A DNA stretch of 64,000 nt from Lachnoclostridium phytofermentans ISDg. GTDB taxonomy: Bacteria > Bacillota > Clostridia > Lachnospirales > Lachnospiraceae. Made by a program: the position numbers and the translations under genes. The stretch lies in NCBI RefSeq assembly GCF_000018685.1, contig NC_010001.1, positions 4,783,595-4,847,594 of the forward strand. Direction: 5' to 3'. This document shows, in pieces, positions 1 through 8,659 of this stretch (positions are counted from its first letter, which is position 1; every line of letters starts with the position of its first letter). Below the pieces are notes generated by a model. It had not been told where the DNA came from. It saw only the letters and a list, made by a program, of their open reading frames with translations, and made no database searches.

Positions 1-65
1 TCTTCTCCGATAATTAATGCCTGAAAAACTTCCATGGCCTTTGCAAGATTTTTATTATTTAACAT
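1..65 (-). CDS. N-terminus of a small condensin/Wadjet-operon-like protein (partial)
   Basis: Only the first 21 or so codons are present, and the gene continues past the left edge. The visible start reads MLNNKNLAKAMEVFQALIIG, with an AGGAG ribosome binding site about 9 bases upstream of the ATG. The opening resembles small winged-helix proteins such as DUF6063 that sit second in JetA/MukF-type operons, but 21 residues cannot prove this. It lies downstream of, and in the same direction as, the 515-residue gene at 237-1784, with a 170-base gap carrying a dispersed repeat. The gene is clearly real (start plus Shine-Dalgarno). Its identity is weak inference. Confidence 0.45.
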   Translation of the reverse strand, partial: MLNNKNLAKAMEVFQALIIGE

Positions 66-108
66 TGTATAAATCTCCTATCTTATCTCATTCTGACTGC
101 ACAGACAT

Positions 109-230
109 GCATGAAACCAGTGTGAAGTTTTAGAATTTCTTAGGCAGCGTCTTTAGGCGCCTTAGAAATTCTCTTCGCACTTGTAACCACGCCTTCTCAG
201 TAGGCAGTTTGAAAAATCTTAATTTTTCAC
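109..230 (+). repeat. Dispersed intergenic repeat, copy A
   Basis: Bases 109-172 match, on the opposite strand, 7899-7959. The shared core contains GTGTGAAGTTTTAGAATTTC and then GGCGCCTTAGAAATTCT. Looser similarity continues to about 230 (GCCT..TCAGTA..GGC then TGAAAAAT.TT.ATTTTT). The core is an imperfect palindrome, AGAATTTCTTAG ... CTTAGAAATTCT, so the transcript would fold. It fills the gap between the two genes at the left edge. No ORF is present. Confidence 0.7.
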
Positions 231-236
231 GCTATC

Positions 237-1784
237 CTAATGACGTACAAATAAAATGTTGGTCGTAACAAACTCACGATTCCCCGAAATATCAGTGATT
301 AAGTGGGTAACCTTCTCTACTTCTCCCTCCTGATCCGATAGAAGTTTTAGAGAAAAGCGCAATTTTCGGTACCTCTCATGCCTTGCTTCCTCAAGAAAGC
401 TCGCTAAGAACCCATCAAAGAAGGTATCCTGACGCTTTCTTATCTCTGAGAGATCATACTCCTTTTTTTGACTTAGATGAACTAAGAAGGAGTAATAATC
501 GCTATTCTTAAAGATATCATCAAAAAATTTTAGCTCAAGCTCATGATTGAATTGTGCTAGTGAGAAATTTTCCCTTACAAGCAGCATATCAAGTAGCGTC
601 TTTATCATCGCCTCATAATTTTGTGATATTCTTTCTTCCTCAACTTCATCATCGAATTGATAAATCACTTCGTCCACTTCTAAAACGGTTTCACCGACTT
701 CTTCTTTTTGACCTGTATAGCTTAGGAGTTCATCAATATTTCCAAGGTAAAATGTCTTTGTAATCTTTGGAGAAAATAAAGGTGAAACGATAGATTTTAA
801 TAAGGATACATCATTTTTATTCTTCACCTTTTCTACATAATCCATAAAGTCAAAAGCATTTCTAAAACGACTATATTTATGCTTTCTTATCATTTCATCA
901 GAGCGCAACTGAAGCTCAGTACAATCCGATAAGAGCCTGCTGTGATTGGTCATCGCCTTTTTTAGTTCTGTCTCAAGCTCATAGATTTCTTTTAAAGAAG
1001 CTTGGTAGCTAACCCCAGCTGCACTTGCTTTTTTAAGCGCTTGATCCGTTAACTCCTTGTTTCGAATAAAAGCCTTTTGCTCTCTGTCAAACCACTGCAT
1101 TCCCGTTCTTTGAAAATCTTCTAACGCTTTTGCACCCTCAAACACATTGATACCTAATAAACTTAAGACTTCCTGCTTTCTAAGTCTAAGACGATTGACT
1201 TCACTGTTAATTCGTCTAACAACCTCCGTACCACCCTTAAAATTCTTGGTCTCAATCATCTTTTCCAGTAAGAGCTGTTGGATATTAATCTTACTTTCTT
1301 CCTTCACCTCTTTGGTTTCTAAATAAAACTCGATTGCATCTGCGGTAACAGAGTACACTACACTTCCAGCTAGTAATTTACTCTCTATTAGTTTTACTCT
1401 GGTTGTTTTTTGTTTTTTTTCTACCGGATCAAAATAATCCATAACAAATGGTTTTCCATCGTTTTTTATCTTATCAAAAAGGTAATCAATTAATTCCTTT
1501 TCTTCCTCTCCATAGAAGGATAAGGAAAAATCATTTCTTAATAATTCCGATAAAAACTCTGCTACTTCCTGATAGGTAACACTCCTTTCATTAAAGTGGT
1601 TCTCTTCGATAAAATAACGAAGAAGAGCCATTGTGACATATCCCATGTCAACAATGGCGTATTTTCCATCCTTAAATTGAGTCATAGATACCTGTTGCAA
1701 TAAAAAAAATGGTATGTATTTTTTTAAATATTGCATACGAGTACTATGATTATTTACAATATCACTCCGTAGTGTATGGTTCAT
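237..1784 (-). CDS. Kleisin-like (MukF/JetA-type) candidate subunit of a condensin/Wadjet-like system
   Basis: 515 residues, ATG preceded by GGAGG. The protein is soluble and mostly helical. It has an N-terminal winged-helix-like region (about 20-165) ending in VVYSVTADAIEFYL, then a helical stretch containing NFKGGTEVVRRINSEVNRLR, a coiled-coil middle (about 250-320) and an acidic C-terminal half. The pattern of a winged helix, a 'V/LTxxAIEFxLxTKE' element, then 'NFKGGxxxVRRIN' is what I associate with MukF/JetA-like kleisin subunits of bacterial SMC complexes that restrict plasmids. The downstream gene at the left edge starts like a small accessory subunit. The ATPase and nuclease genes that would confirm the system would lie beyond the window. 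It could instead be another helical DNA-maintenance protein. Confidence 0.5.
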   Translation of the reverse strand: MNHTLRSDIVNNHSTRMQYLKKYIPFFLLQQVSMTQFKDGKYAIVDMGYVTMALLRYFIEENHFNERSVTYQEVAEFLSELLRNDFSLSFYGEEEKELIDYLFDKIKNDGKPFVMDYFDPVEKKQKTTRVKLIESKLLAGSVVYSVTADAIEFYLETKEVKEESKINIQQLLLEKMIETKNFKGGTEVVRRINSEVNRLRLRKQEVLSLLGINVFEGAKALEDFQRTGMQWFDREQKAFIRNKELTDQALKKASAAGVSYQASLKEIYELETELKKAMTNHSRLLSDCTELQLRSDEMIRKHKYSRFRNAFDFMDYVEKVKNKNDVSLLKSIVSPLFSPKITKTFYLGNIDELLSYTGQKEEVGETVLEVDEVIYQFDDEVEEERISQNYEAMIKTLLDMLLVRENFSLAQFNHELELKFFDDIFKNSDYYSFLVHLSQKKEYDLSEIRKRQDTFFDGFLASFLEEARHERYRKLRFSLKLLSDQEGEVEKVTHLITDISGNREFVTTNILFVRH

Positions 1785-1809
1785 GGTACCTCCAAATTAA
1801 CGCAAACAA

Positions 1810-1841
1810 CCCCAGCGATTACTCAGAAAAACCACTGGGGC
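1810..1841 (-). terminator. Hairpin after the cyclic-nucleotide-like gene
   Basis: CCCCAG and CTGGGG arms separated by about 20 bases lie immediately downstream of the 1850-4165 stop codon on the minus strand. There is no strong T-run, so this is a weak or bidirectional terminator candidate. Confidence 0.35.
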
Positions 1842-1849
1842 AGTACATA

Positions 1850-4165
1850 TTAAAGTTCTCGATAGAAGAACATCGTGTCCTCTAGTTCCTTTGTCAACTC
1901 GATTTTTTCCTTAGTTAATGCATGGAAACGAAGTTCTAATTCTCTGATCTTCTTAACAGTATTACGTTGGCTCCTACCAAACGCCTCCACAAACAACGGT
2001 TGCGTAGATAGTTTCTCACGTATCTCTTTAGAGAATGGACAATACGTCGCAAGAAGTTCTCTTGCCACCTTATTCAGCCGAATGGCACCAGTCGCCTCTC
2101 CTTTAATCCATGCCTCATAATCTATAACAAATATTTCTCTTGTATTATTTCTTCCCTTTTGAATCTGTAGTTTTAACTTTTCTTTCCGCTCCTCTGATAA
2201 ATCATGATTTCTACGGTAGAACTGAATATAATCTACATACTCTGAGGTAAGGGACTTATGTTTTAAATCATTCCAAGCAGTTCCCTGAATACATCTGCAT
2301 AATTCCCAACGGAATCGTCCAAACAATCGTATCATAATATCATCTAAATTGGAATCTATAAACTGTGGAAATAAAAAACGTCCCGGATTATTTCTTCTCT
2401 TACTACTAATCTCCTGCCACATAGAACCATTCGAACCGACAATTGGAAGAATGATAATCTCTGGAAATACTTGTTTCATAATATATTCTTTCTCTATTCC
2501 GGCTTCCGCATTGACATAGAGGGACTCACGGTGGAAAGCAGAGTAATCAATTGCAAGTACCTTCTCAAAGGAATCATTAATTTTTTGCTTGGTAAGAATA
2601 GCTTTCTCTATAACATTGTAGAATTGCTCTTTATAAAGGATAGGAAGAAAAATTGAGATTTGTCCATTTAATAACTTATTGTTATAGGCGAACATATTCG
2701 TAATCTCATAATGAAGTTTTTCCTCCATATCAACGAGAAGCTCTTTCTCTTTACTCTCTGTGATTTCTCCTCTTTTACGCAATGCTCTGAGATGATCCAT
2801 ATATTCTAAGTCAAATTCACTTTTGGATGGTTCTCTTTTTCCTTGAATAATTAAGCTTAACCATTCATACAACGTATAAATACGACAAGGCCCATCTGTT
2901 GTTCCAGCATCTAATTTGCATAAGGAATGAAGTTGTTGTTCGGTTAATAATCGCTCATCTACGAATCCATATCTTAAAAATAAATCAATTGCCTTAGGAA
3001 TAGCTTTTTGCTTTTTATAGGATATTAGGAAAGCACGTTCATATATTTCATAATATAGCTTTGTAATTTCCCTTCTTTTTAACCTCATATCATCGTCTGG
3101 AGATAAGCGATCTTCTGCATTTATAAAATATTCAACTGCCTTAGAGAAGGCTACTTCTTTTTCTTTTTCTAGCTCAACGAAATTAAATATCTGTCGCATC
3201 GAACCATGTAAAGAATCTACCATAGCTTTAATATCTGCAGTATCATTATTTGAAGTTTCCTCTGGTTCACTTTCTACCACAAGACTTAAATACAATTCTT
3301 CAAACTCTTTGCGTTCCAGCGTTACACTATGATTTGTATATATCGATAATACTTTGTCTACAGAATTAATGCGGTCTACCATATTGTCAATTCGACGCAT
3401 TAATTCTTGATTAACAAAACCATCCTTCTTAAAATCCTGATATAGTGCTACTGTTCTTTTATAGAGACACATTTCACTGTTGTTCATAAGAAGCTGAAAG
3501 GTATTCTCAAGATGAGTAGTAACCTCTTGACAATTTAATGTAAGATTCGCAAGAATAGCGCACGCATCCTCGATATGTGCCATTGTCATGCTCTCACTAT
3601 GCCCATAAAATGTCTTTACCGCAGCTAGTGGTAAATTGGAACATTCACAAAAGAAATCCGCTTCTCTATGATTAAATTCAACCTCTGAATTATAAACTTC
3701 TAATTCATCAATTTTAGGTATAGCATAAACAGGCATCTTATTGCTATGACCTGCATTAACATAATAGGAATATTCATCCTTTAAATACTCAAATAGAGAC
3801 TCGTCGCAACGATTAACTTCCTCTAATACCCTACTTAATTCCCTAATATGATAGCAAAGGGAATAAATGATAACACCTTGGTAATCTTTATTGAAGGCAA
3901 AAATTTCATGAAGGGAATCCACTCCACTTACCGGGAAAGGATAAATAACTGCGTCCTCTGATGCTACATAATTACTTAAATATCTACCCATAAATAAATC
4001 ATGAATGCCAAACATACATCCCTGCGTTAGGACGATACGGCTCCCATGATTAATCGCAGTTATACGACCTTTTAGCACCATGCATATGTAAGTTACTTCT
4101 TCTTGTTCTTGAAAAATAACGGTGTTTTTTAATAATTGATTGACCGTATTTGGTTTTAATAACAA
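1850..4165 (-). CDS. Large protein with N-terminal cyclic-nucleotide-binding-like domain, unknown function
   Basis: 771 residues from a TTG start with a strong AGGAGG site 8 bases upstream. Residues 1-120 look like a Crp/cNMP-binding beta-roll: a predicted jelly roll with 'GRITAINHGSRIVLTQGCMF' and 'VIYPFPVSGVD', followed by a long helix. The remaining 650 residues are largely helical and charged, with no DNA-binding helix-turn-helix or enzymatic motif that I recognise. Near residues 590-680 there is a more conserved-looking block (FPEIIILPIVGSNGSMWQEI, FLFPQF, RFRWELCRCIQG). There are no signal peptide or membrane segments. I do not recognise the family. It may be a clostridial-specific cytoplasmic sensor. 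It is not obviously co-transcribed with the upstream SRP RNA, which has its own terminator. Confidence 0.6.
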   Translation of the reverse strand: MLLKPNTVNQLLKNTVIFQEQEEVTYICMVLKGRITAINHGSRIVLTQGCMFGIHDLFMGRYLSNYVASEDAVIYPFPVSGVDSLHEIFAFNKDYQGVIIYSLCYHIRELSRVLEEVNRCDESLFEYLKDEYSYYVNAGHSNKMPVYAIPKIDELEVYNSEVEFNHREADFFCECSNLPLAAVKTFYGHSESMTMAHIEDACAILANLTLNCQEVTTHLENTFQLLMNNSEMCLYKRTVALYQDFKKDGFVNQELMRRIDNMVDRINSVDKVLSIYTNHSVTLERKEFEELYLSLVVESEPEETSNNDTADIKAMVDSLHGSMRQIFNFVELEKEKEVAFSKAVEYFINAEDRLSPDDDMRLKRREITKLYYEIYERAFLISYKKQKAIPKAIDLFLRYGFVDERLLTEQQLHSLCKLDAGTTDGPCRIYTLYEWLSLIIQGKREPSKSEFDLEYMDHLRALRKRGEITESKEKELLVDMEEKLHYEITNMFAYNNKLLNGQISIFLPILYKEQFYNVIEKAILTKQKINDSFEKVLAIDYSAFHRESLYVNAEAGIEKEYIMKQVFPEIIILPIVGSNGSMWQEISSKRRNNPGRFLFPQFIDSNLDDIMIRLFGRFRWELCRCIQGTAWNDLKHKSLTSEYVDYIQFYRRNHDLSEERKEKLKLQIQKGRNNTREIFVIDYEAWIKGEATGAIRLNKVARELLATYCPFSKEIREKLSTQPLFVEAFGRSQRNTVKKIRELELRFHALTKEKIELTKELEDTMFFYREL

Positions 4166-4330
4166 ATGCTGCGCCTCCTTGCTTTAGTGTAATTATAATT
4201 CTACTCATCCTTGATTTATAATTTATCACTCTAACCCCAAAATCAAGATGTTTCTTCATCTTATTATAATCGAATTTAGTATAATGGGGAAGTATATTTT
4301 CTCTTTTTATCGAAAATTGAAAATATAAAC

Positions 4331-4375
4331 AAAAAAACCGATATAAAAAGTAAGCTATACTTTTTCTATATCGGC
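4331..4375 (-). terminator. Rho-independent terminator downstream of SRP RNA
   Basis: A long perfect-ish hairpin (arms CCGATATA and TATATCGG extended by AAAAGTA/TACTTTTT) is followed on the minus strand by a run of seven T. It lies about 50 bases past the SRP RNA 3' end and separates it from the downstream gene at 4165. Confidence 0.8.
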
Positions 4376-4422
4376 ATATTTCTTATTATAATATATGGAT
4401 AATTAGTCATGTATTTTTTAAT

Positions 4423-4684
4423 CCGTGCGCCTTGCTTCGAATAATTACCACAAACGTTACCTCTACAGTTAACTCGGTTCAGGCTCCCTCACGGCACACG
4501 AAAGGTTTTGCTTAGTGCTGCTGCATTCCTGCCCTGACACGATTCACAAATTTTCATTGCGTAAGACCCAAACGTCAACATCACTTATAGAGGGCAGCTA
4601 TGCAATAAGTTATCCTAGGCAAGACATCACCCCTGCTGTAGCGGATTGCAGGTACAGGGCACCGCTATCTCCCCGGCTGCACGG
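4423..4684 (-). ncRNA. ffs: Bacterial large signal recognition particle RNA (scRNA)
   Basis: The minus strand reads CCGTGCAGCCGGGGAGATAG at the 5' end and closes with GGCGCACGG, so the ends pair as the terminal helix. Internal hallmarks of the Gram-positive 6S-like SRP RNA are present: GCGGTGCCCTGTACC, then GTTGACGTTTGGGTC, then the Ffh-binding domain GTCAGGGCAGGAATGCAGCA with its apical-loop region. The length of about 262 nt fits the Alu-domain-containing form of Bacillus and clostridia. The RNA scaffolds Ffh for co-translational membrane targeting. The antisense ORF across this RNA is spurious. Confidence 0.95.
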
Positions 4685-4692
4685 AAACTTTA

Positions 4693-4795
4693 TAACAATA
4701 AAAAGACCTATGGTCTCATTGCTACCTTATAAGCAGTATCCTTAGTTGGATACCATATATTCACCAGACACAAAACATAAGCTTTGTGCGAGGTA
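4693..4795 (-). other. Hairpin-rich segment upstream of SRP RNA (possible leader or small RNA)
   Basis: Four short stems occur in series on the minus strand: CACAAA/TTTGTG, GTATCC/GGATAC, TGCT/AGCA and AGACC/GGTCT. The last is followed by TTTTTATT, which resembles a weak terminator. The segment ends just before the SRP RNA 5' end. It may be a processed precursor leader or an independent small RNA. No ORF is seen. Confidence 0.35.
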
Positions 4796-4949
4796 AGGTT
4801 TAGTATACTTTGTTTTTTCTTACTTGTCAATAGTTATCCCTGGCAAGTGAACTTTCAAATTATGGCTATTTCTATTATGAATGCATATAATCTAAGTAAT
4901 TGTATCAAGGATATCCCACTCGAAATAACACAAATTTAAAAACCTTATC

Positions 4950-6311
4950 CTAATTCTCCGTAGCTAAATACGCAGCTCTTGCTTCCTCTTCCGTGTCTTT
5001 GTATATATCTTGATACAAGCGAACTATATTTTCTTCCCAATTAGGAAGAATAGGATAAGTAATACCATTATACTCATGAGGATCCTCAAACAATCCATCG
5101 TAAGGGAAACGTTCTGAACTTAAGCTTGTTATTCCATCCTCAACAATAAATTCTATTGTATCTGATATTTGCCCACTAGTAACATTCGTTTTTACATAGG
5201 ATAGACATTTTGTTGTGATAGATAATAGGTCAAATATATTTTTCTTTTTATACTTATCAAATATAGCAGTTAGTAAACGACGCTGTCTTAAGGTTCTTCC
5301 ATAATCGTCATTCACTCCACCTAAAGTTTCAACCTTTCTAACCCTTGCATAGCCAAGTGCTTGGTTACCGTTAAGATGATTCATTCCAGCTTTTACATTC
5401 CGATAGGTAGGATTTGAAATATAATTTTTTACATTTAAGTAAGCAGCTTCTTTCGCTCCTAGTTCTATATCAACTCCACCTAATTCATCAACAACTTTCT
5501 CAAATGCCTCAAAGTTTACATAGGCATAACCATCTATTTTAATACGATAATTTTCCTCAATTACACTGATGAGTGTACTCATTCCTCCAGCTGCATAATA
5601 GGCATTTAATTTTCTAGCTCGATTCTCATATTCAATATACGTATCACGAAGTATTGATACTAGTGTTATTTCCTTGCTTTTTTTATTAATGGAGACAATC
5701 ATAATAGAATCTGTATTTCTTGCGTTATTAATTTCTTCAATTCCGAGTAACAGAAAATTATCTACACCCTCCTCACTTCTAGGTATGATATTTTTATCCG
5801 ATACTTCTGTGATATCTGTTTCTGAAAAGAGATCAACCACATCCTCGGAATCCACATCATCATCTGGGTAAGGCGTTACTAATGGTTGAAGAACTTCTGG
5901 TGAAGTGTCCATGGCCTCATGCAGAAATAAACCTGCTAAATTATAAAAAATTTCTCGTCCTGACCGTGTTCCAACGGTAAATGATACGATTCCTATACAT
6001 ACAATTACTAGGGAACCTACTAAAAAATGACGGTATTTTTTCTTCCATTTTAAATAAATTGAATCTTCTTCCGATAAGTCATTTATATCTTTCTCTAATA
6101 AGTCATTTGATTCTTCATTCAAGAAGTCATTTTGCTCTTCATCCAATAAGTTATTTTGCTCTTCATCCAAGAAGTTATTTGATTCTTCTAATAAGCCATT
6201 TGATTTTTCTAATAAATCATTTGATCCTTCTTCCAATAAGTTGTTTGATTCTTCCTCCGATAAGTCATTTGATTCTTTAGTTTTCTTATGATTAAAAACC
6301 CAAACTTTCAT
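4950..6311 (-). CDS. LytR-CpsA-Psr (LCP) family cell-wall glycopolymer ligase
   Basis: 453 residues, ATG with GGAGG upstream. Residues 13-82 are a run of about eight acidic 8-9-residue repeats of the form (E)SNDLLEE. A single transmembrane helix follows at about 94-115, with positive residues before it, then the extracellular LCP domain (from about 185: DNFLLLGIE, the NARNTDSIMIVSI motif, the VSILRDTYI motif, and YVNFEAFEKVVDELGGVDIE). LCP enzymes transfer lipid-linked anionic polymers to peptidoglycan outside the membrane. The cytoplasmic acidic repeat tail is unusual for the family, whose N-termini are normally short. Monocistronic by position. Confidence 0.88.
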   Translation of the reverse strand: MKVWVFNHKKTKESNDLSEEESNNLLEEGSNDLLEKSNGLLEESNNFLDEEQNNLLDEEQNDFLNEESNDLLEKDINDLSEEDSIYLKWKKKYRHFLVGSLVIVCIGIVSFTVGTRSGREIFYNLAGLFLHEAMDTSPEVLQPLVTPYPDDDVDSEDVVDLFSETDITEVSDKNIIPRSEEGVDNFLLLGIEEINNARNTDSIMIVSINKKSKEITLVSILRDTYIEYENRARKLNAYYAAGGMSTLISVIEENYRIKIDGYAYVNFEAFEKVVDELGGVDIELGAKEAAYLNVKNYISNPTYRNVKAGMNHLNGNQALGYARVRKVETLGGVNDDYGRTLRQRRLLTAIFDKYKKKNIFDLLSITTKCLSYVKTNVTSGQISDTIEFIVEDGITSLSSERFPYDGLFEDPHEYNGITYPILPNWEENIVRLYQDIYKDTEEEARAAYLATEN

Positions 6312-6499
6312 AACTTAATCCTCCGTTAGATTTGTTGGAATTTAATTTCCTTTAGACCTAATACCACTAACTTTTGTATCATACCCATTATCTATTTATT
6401 ATAAACATTAATTTATTCCCAGAATGTGTCAAATAAATGTTCAAAATCTTATAAATTTATAACAGATGCAAATCACTCTTTGTTCAGGGTTATATAGCC

Positions 6500-6527
6500 T
6501 TGTACTTCTTCAGTAAAATGCTATAAT
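6500..6527 (+). promoter_or_regulatory. Sigma-A-type promoter for tadA
   Basis: TTGTAC at 6500-6505 and TATAAT at 6522-6527 with a 16-base spacer, about 130 bases before the tadA start. The leader between holds three imperfect copies of ATTTCATAAT-CATG (about 6550-6608). The rest of the 6312-6660 gap is AT-rich without other clear features. Confidence 0.6.
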
Positions 6528-6549
6528 AATAGAGATATCCTTCTGTAAT

Positions 6550-6610
6550 CTAAATGGATTTCATAATACATGTGAATTTCATAATTCATGTGGATTTCAT
6601 AATCCATTCA
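6550..6610 (+). repeat. Short direct repeats in the tadA leader
   Basis: Three 17-18-base copies around the core ATTTCATAATNCATGTG follow each other directly. They are in the 5' untranslated region between the promoter and the tadA ribosome binding site. No function is assigned. Confidence 0.6.
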
Positions 6611-6660
6611 TCCTATGAAGAATAAACGCAAATTGTAGTTGCTATAAGGAGACTTTAAAA

Positions 6661-7146
6661 ATGGATGAGAAAATAAAATATATGAAAGCTGCGATAGTTC
6701 AAGCAAAAAAGGCCGCCTTAATTGGCGAAGTACCTATTGGTTGCGTTATCGTTTATGATAATAAAATCATTGCTCGAGGTTATAACAAGAGAAATACCAA
6801 AAAAACTACACTAGCTCACGCTGAGATACTTGCAATAGAAAAAGCCTCAAGATATCTTAACGATTGGCGCTTGGAAGGTTGTACAATGTACGTGACCCTA
6901 GAACCATGTCAAATGTGTTCTGGGGCTATTGTTCAATCCCGAATGGATCGCGTTGTTATCGGTTCTATGAATCCGAAGGCTGGTTGTGCTGGTTCCATTC
7001 TTAACTTATTACAAATGGAGCAATTTAACCATCAGGTAGAACTAGAAACAGGTGTTATGCAAGAGGAATGTACGAAGTTATTGCAAGACTTTTTTGTCAT
7101 GCTTCGGGAACAAAAAAAGAGAGAAAAGGAAAGTAAGAAGTTATGA
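6661..7146 (+). CDS. tadA: tRNA-specific adenosine deaminase TadA
   Basis: 161 residues. It deaminates adenosine 34 to inosine in tRNA-Arg(ACG), an essential decoding step. The zinc-deaminase signature is complete: H53-A-E55 and P82-C83-x2-C86 (EPCQMCSGAI). The length is normal for the family, with a slightly lysine-rich tail. The start is the ATG with AAGGAG about 8 bases upstream. It overlaps the next gene by 4 bases (TTATGA), so the two are translationally coupled. Confidence 0.93.
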   Translation: MDEKIKYMKAAIVQAKKAALIGEVPIGCVIVYDNKIIARGYNKRNTKKTTLAHAEILAIEKASRYLNDWRLEGCTMYVTLEPCQMCSGAIVQSRMDRVVIGSMNPKAGCAGSILNLLQMEQFNHQVELETGVMQEECTKLLQDFFVMLREQKKREKESKKL

Positions 7147-7841
7147 AAATTAGTGGATTACAAAAACTAACGCTTTTGGATTACCCTGGTCATCTTGCTT
7201 GTACGATATTTACTAAGGGCTGCAATTTTCGTTGCCCATTTTGTCAAAATGCTTCTCTTGTCATATCTTCAGAAGAAATTCCACAATATAGTGAAGATGA
7301 GATTCTAAATTTTCTATCCTCTCGTAAACATATATTAGAAGGTATCTGTATCTCTGGAGGTGAACCAACGATGCAACCAGACCTTATTGACTTTATTCGC
7401 AAAGTAAAATCAATGGGGTATTTTGTAAAGTTAGACACGAATGGTACTCATCCAAAGCTCATACGTCAACTAATCGATGAACAGTCCGTCGATATGGTAG
7501 CAATGGATATAAAAAATAGCAAAGAAAGCTATGCAAAAACTTGCGGGATTGAAATTCTTAACATGGATACTATAGATGAATCAGTGAATCTTCTGAAAGA
7601 AGGAGTGATTCCTTATGAATTTCGTACTACGGTTGTAAAAGAGCTACATACCAAAAAAGATTTTGAGAGAATAGGTAAATGGCTACAAGGGCCATCTCCT
7701 TATTATCTACAAGCGTTTGTTGATTCCGGTGACTTAATCGGTACTAATCTTACCGGTTACAATAAACAAGAACTGACTGAATTACTTGAGATAACAAAAC
7801 TCTATCTACCTAATGCCTCTTTACGTGGGATCGAAGCGTAA
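7143..7841 (+). CDS. Radical-SAM activating enzyme, anaerobic ribonucleotide reductase activase-like (NrdG2/PflA-like)
   Basis: 232 residues. The radical-SAM cluster motif C27-x3-C31-x2-C34 (GCNFRCPFCQN) binds the 4Fe-4S centre. CISGGEPTMQ is the SAM-binding GGE motif. The opening 'ISGLQKLTLLDYPGHLACTI' is typical of the non-canonical, PflA-like anaerobic ribonucleoside-triphosphate reductase activase family. Its glycyl-radical partner is not in the window, so the exact substrate enzyme is uncertain. It is coupled to tadA by the ATGA overlap, an arrangement that need not imply shared function. Confidence 0.8.
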   Translation: MKISGLQKLTLLDYPGHLACTIFTKGCNFRCPFCQNASLVISSEEIPQYSEDEILNFLSSRKHILEGICISGGEPTMQPDLIDFIRKVKSMGYFVKLDTNGTHPKLIRQLIDEQSVDMVAMDIKNSKESYAKTCGIEILNMDTIDESVNLLKEGVIPYEFRTTVVKELHTKKDFERIGKWLQGPSPYYLQAFVDSGDLIGTNLTGYNKQELTELLEITKLYLPNASLRGIEA

Positions 7842-7995
7842 AAATAAAGACATTTTCGCACAGCCTATTACTGAACAGGCATGTTTTCCAATGTTGGAAG
7901 AATTTCTAAGGCGCCAAAAGACGCTAGCTAAGAAATTCTAAAACTTCACACTTTCATGCATTGTTTGTGCCGCCTTTGACGACATGTTTTCAAGT
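7838..7995 (-). repeat. Dispersed intergenic repeat, copy B (inverted relative to copy A)
   Basis: The reverse complement of 7899-7959 repeats the 109-172 core with a few differences. The flank to about 7840 is also related to copy A. An adjacent 21-base block at 7975-7995 recurs inverted, with two mismatches, at 27362-27382. The element occupies the gap between the radical-SAM gene and the next acetyltransferase. Confidence 0.65.
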
Positions 7996-8021
7996 ATATC
8001 TATGTTTTAAGGAGGAGTTTT

Positions 8022-8573
8022 TTGGACTCAATATATTATACCGATCATCTTGTATTAAAAATTCTAGATCCAAGTTGGGCTCCATCCGTTCTCAATTTTT
8101 ATCTAATAAACCGTTCTCATATCGAACCTTGGGAACCACTTCGACCTAACAACTTTTACACCTCTAACCACCAGCGGTCTGTTCTCGCTGCAGAGCAACA
8201 GTTACTCTTAAATAATCAGGCAGTCAGATATTATATATTTGAGAAAAGTAATACTCATAAGATTATAGGATCTGTAAACTTTTATCACATAAAAAGAAGC
8301 CCTGATAATACTTGCAAAATAGGCTATAAATTAGCCTCCTCTAAGCTACATAAAGGTTATGCGACAGAAGCTATTTCCTTCCTAATACCAAGAATTTTTC
8401 ATGATTACAATTTGTATCGAATAGAAGCAGATATCATGAAAGATAACCTCCCCTCCATTCATCTCATCGAAAGATTGAACTTTCATCTAGAAGGTATTAC
8501 ACGAGGGGGTTTTGAAATCTGTGGAAGGCGGGAAGACCATCTCAAATATTCACTGCTTTACACAGATATTTAA
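8022..8573 (+). CDS. GNAT family N-acetyltransferase (RimJ/RimL-like)
   Basis: 183 residues from a TTG start with AAGGAGG 7 bases upstream; no better ATG lies in frame. The protein has a GNAT fold of the RimJ/RimL/YjhL type: IIGSVNFYHIKR (beta strand), 'CKIGYKLASSKLHKGYATEAISFL' containing the acetyl-CoA pyrophosphate loop variant, then 'NLPSIHLIERLNFHLEG' near the C-terminus. These enzymes acetylate N-terminal or small-molecule amines, and the substrate here is unknown. It stands alone, with a terminator after it shared with the opposing gene. Confidence 0.8.
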   Translation: MDSIYYTDHLVLKILDPSWAPSVLNFYLINRSHIEPWEPLRPNNFYTSNHQRSVLAAEQQLLLNNQAVRYYIFEKSNTHKIIGSVNFYHIKRSPDNTCKIGYKLASSKLHKGYATEAISFLIPRIFHDYNLYRIEADIMKDNLPSIHLIERLNFHLEGITRGGFEICGRREDHLKYSLLYTDI

Positions 8574-8659
8574 TGAGTAAAAAGTTCATCCTCTACTTAT
8601 TAGCAATAAATCACAAAATCTTATAAGATACTCTTTGTAATTTAATATACAATAACATC

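Noticed and set aside
4515..4745. A 76-codon plus-strand frame
   Set aside because: It lies antisense across the SRP RNA and has no ribosome site.
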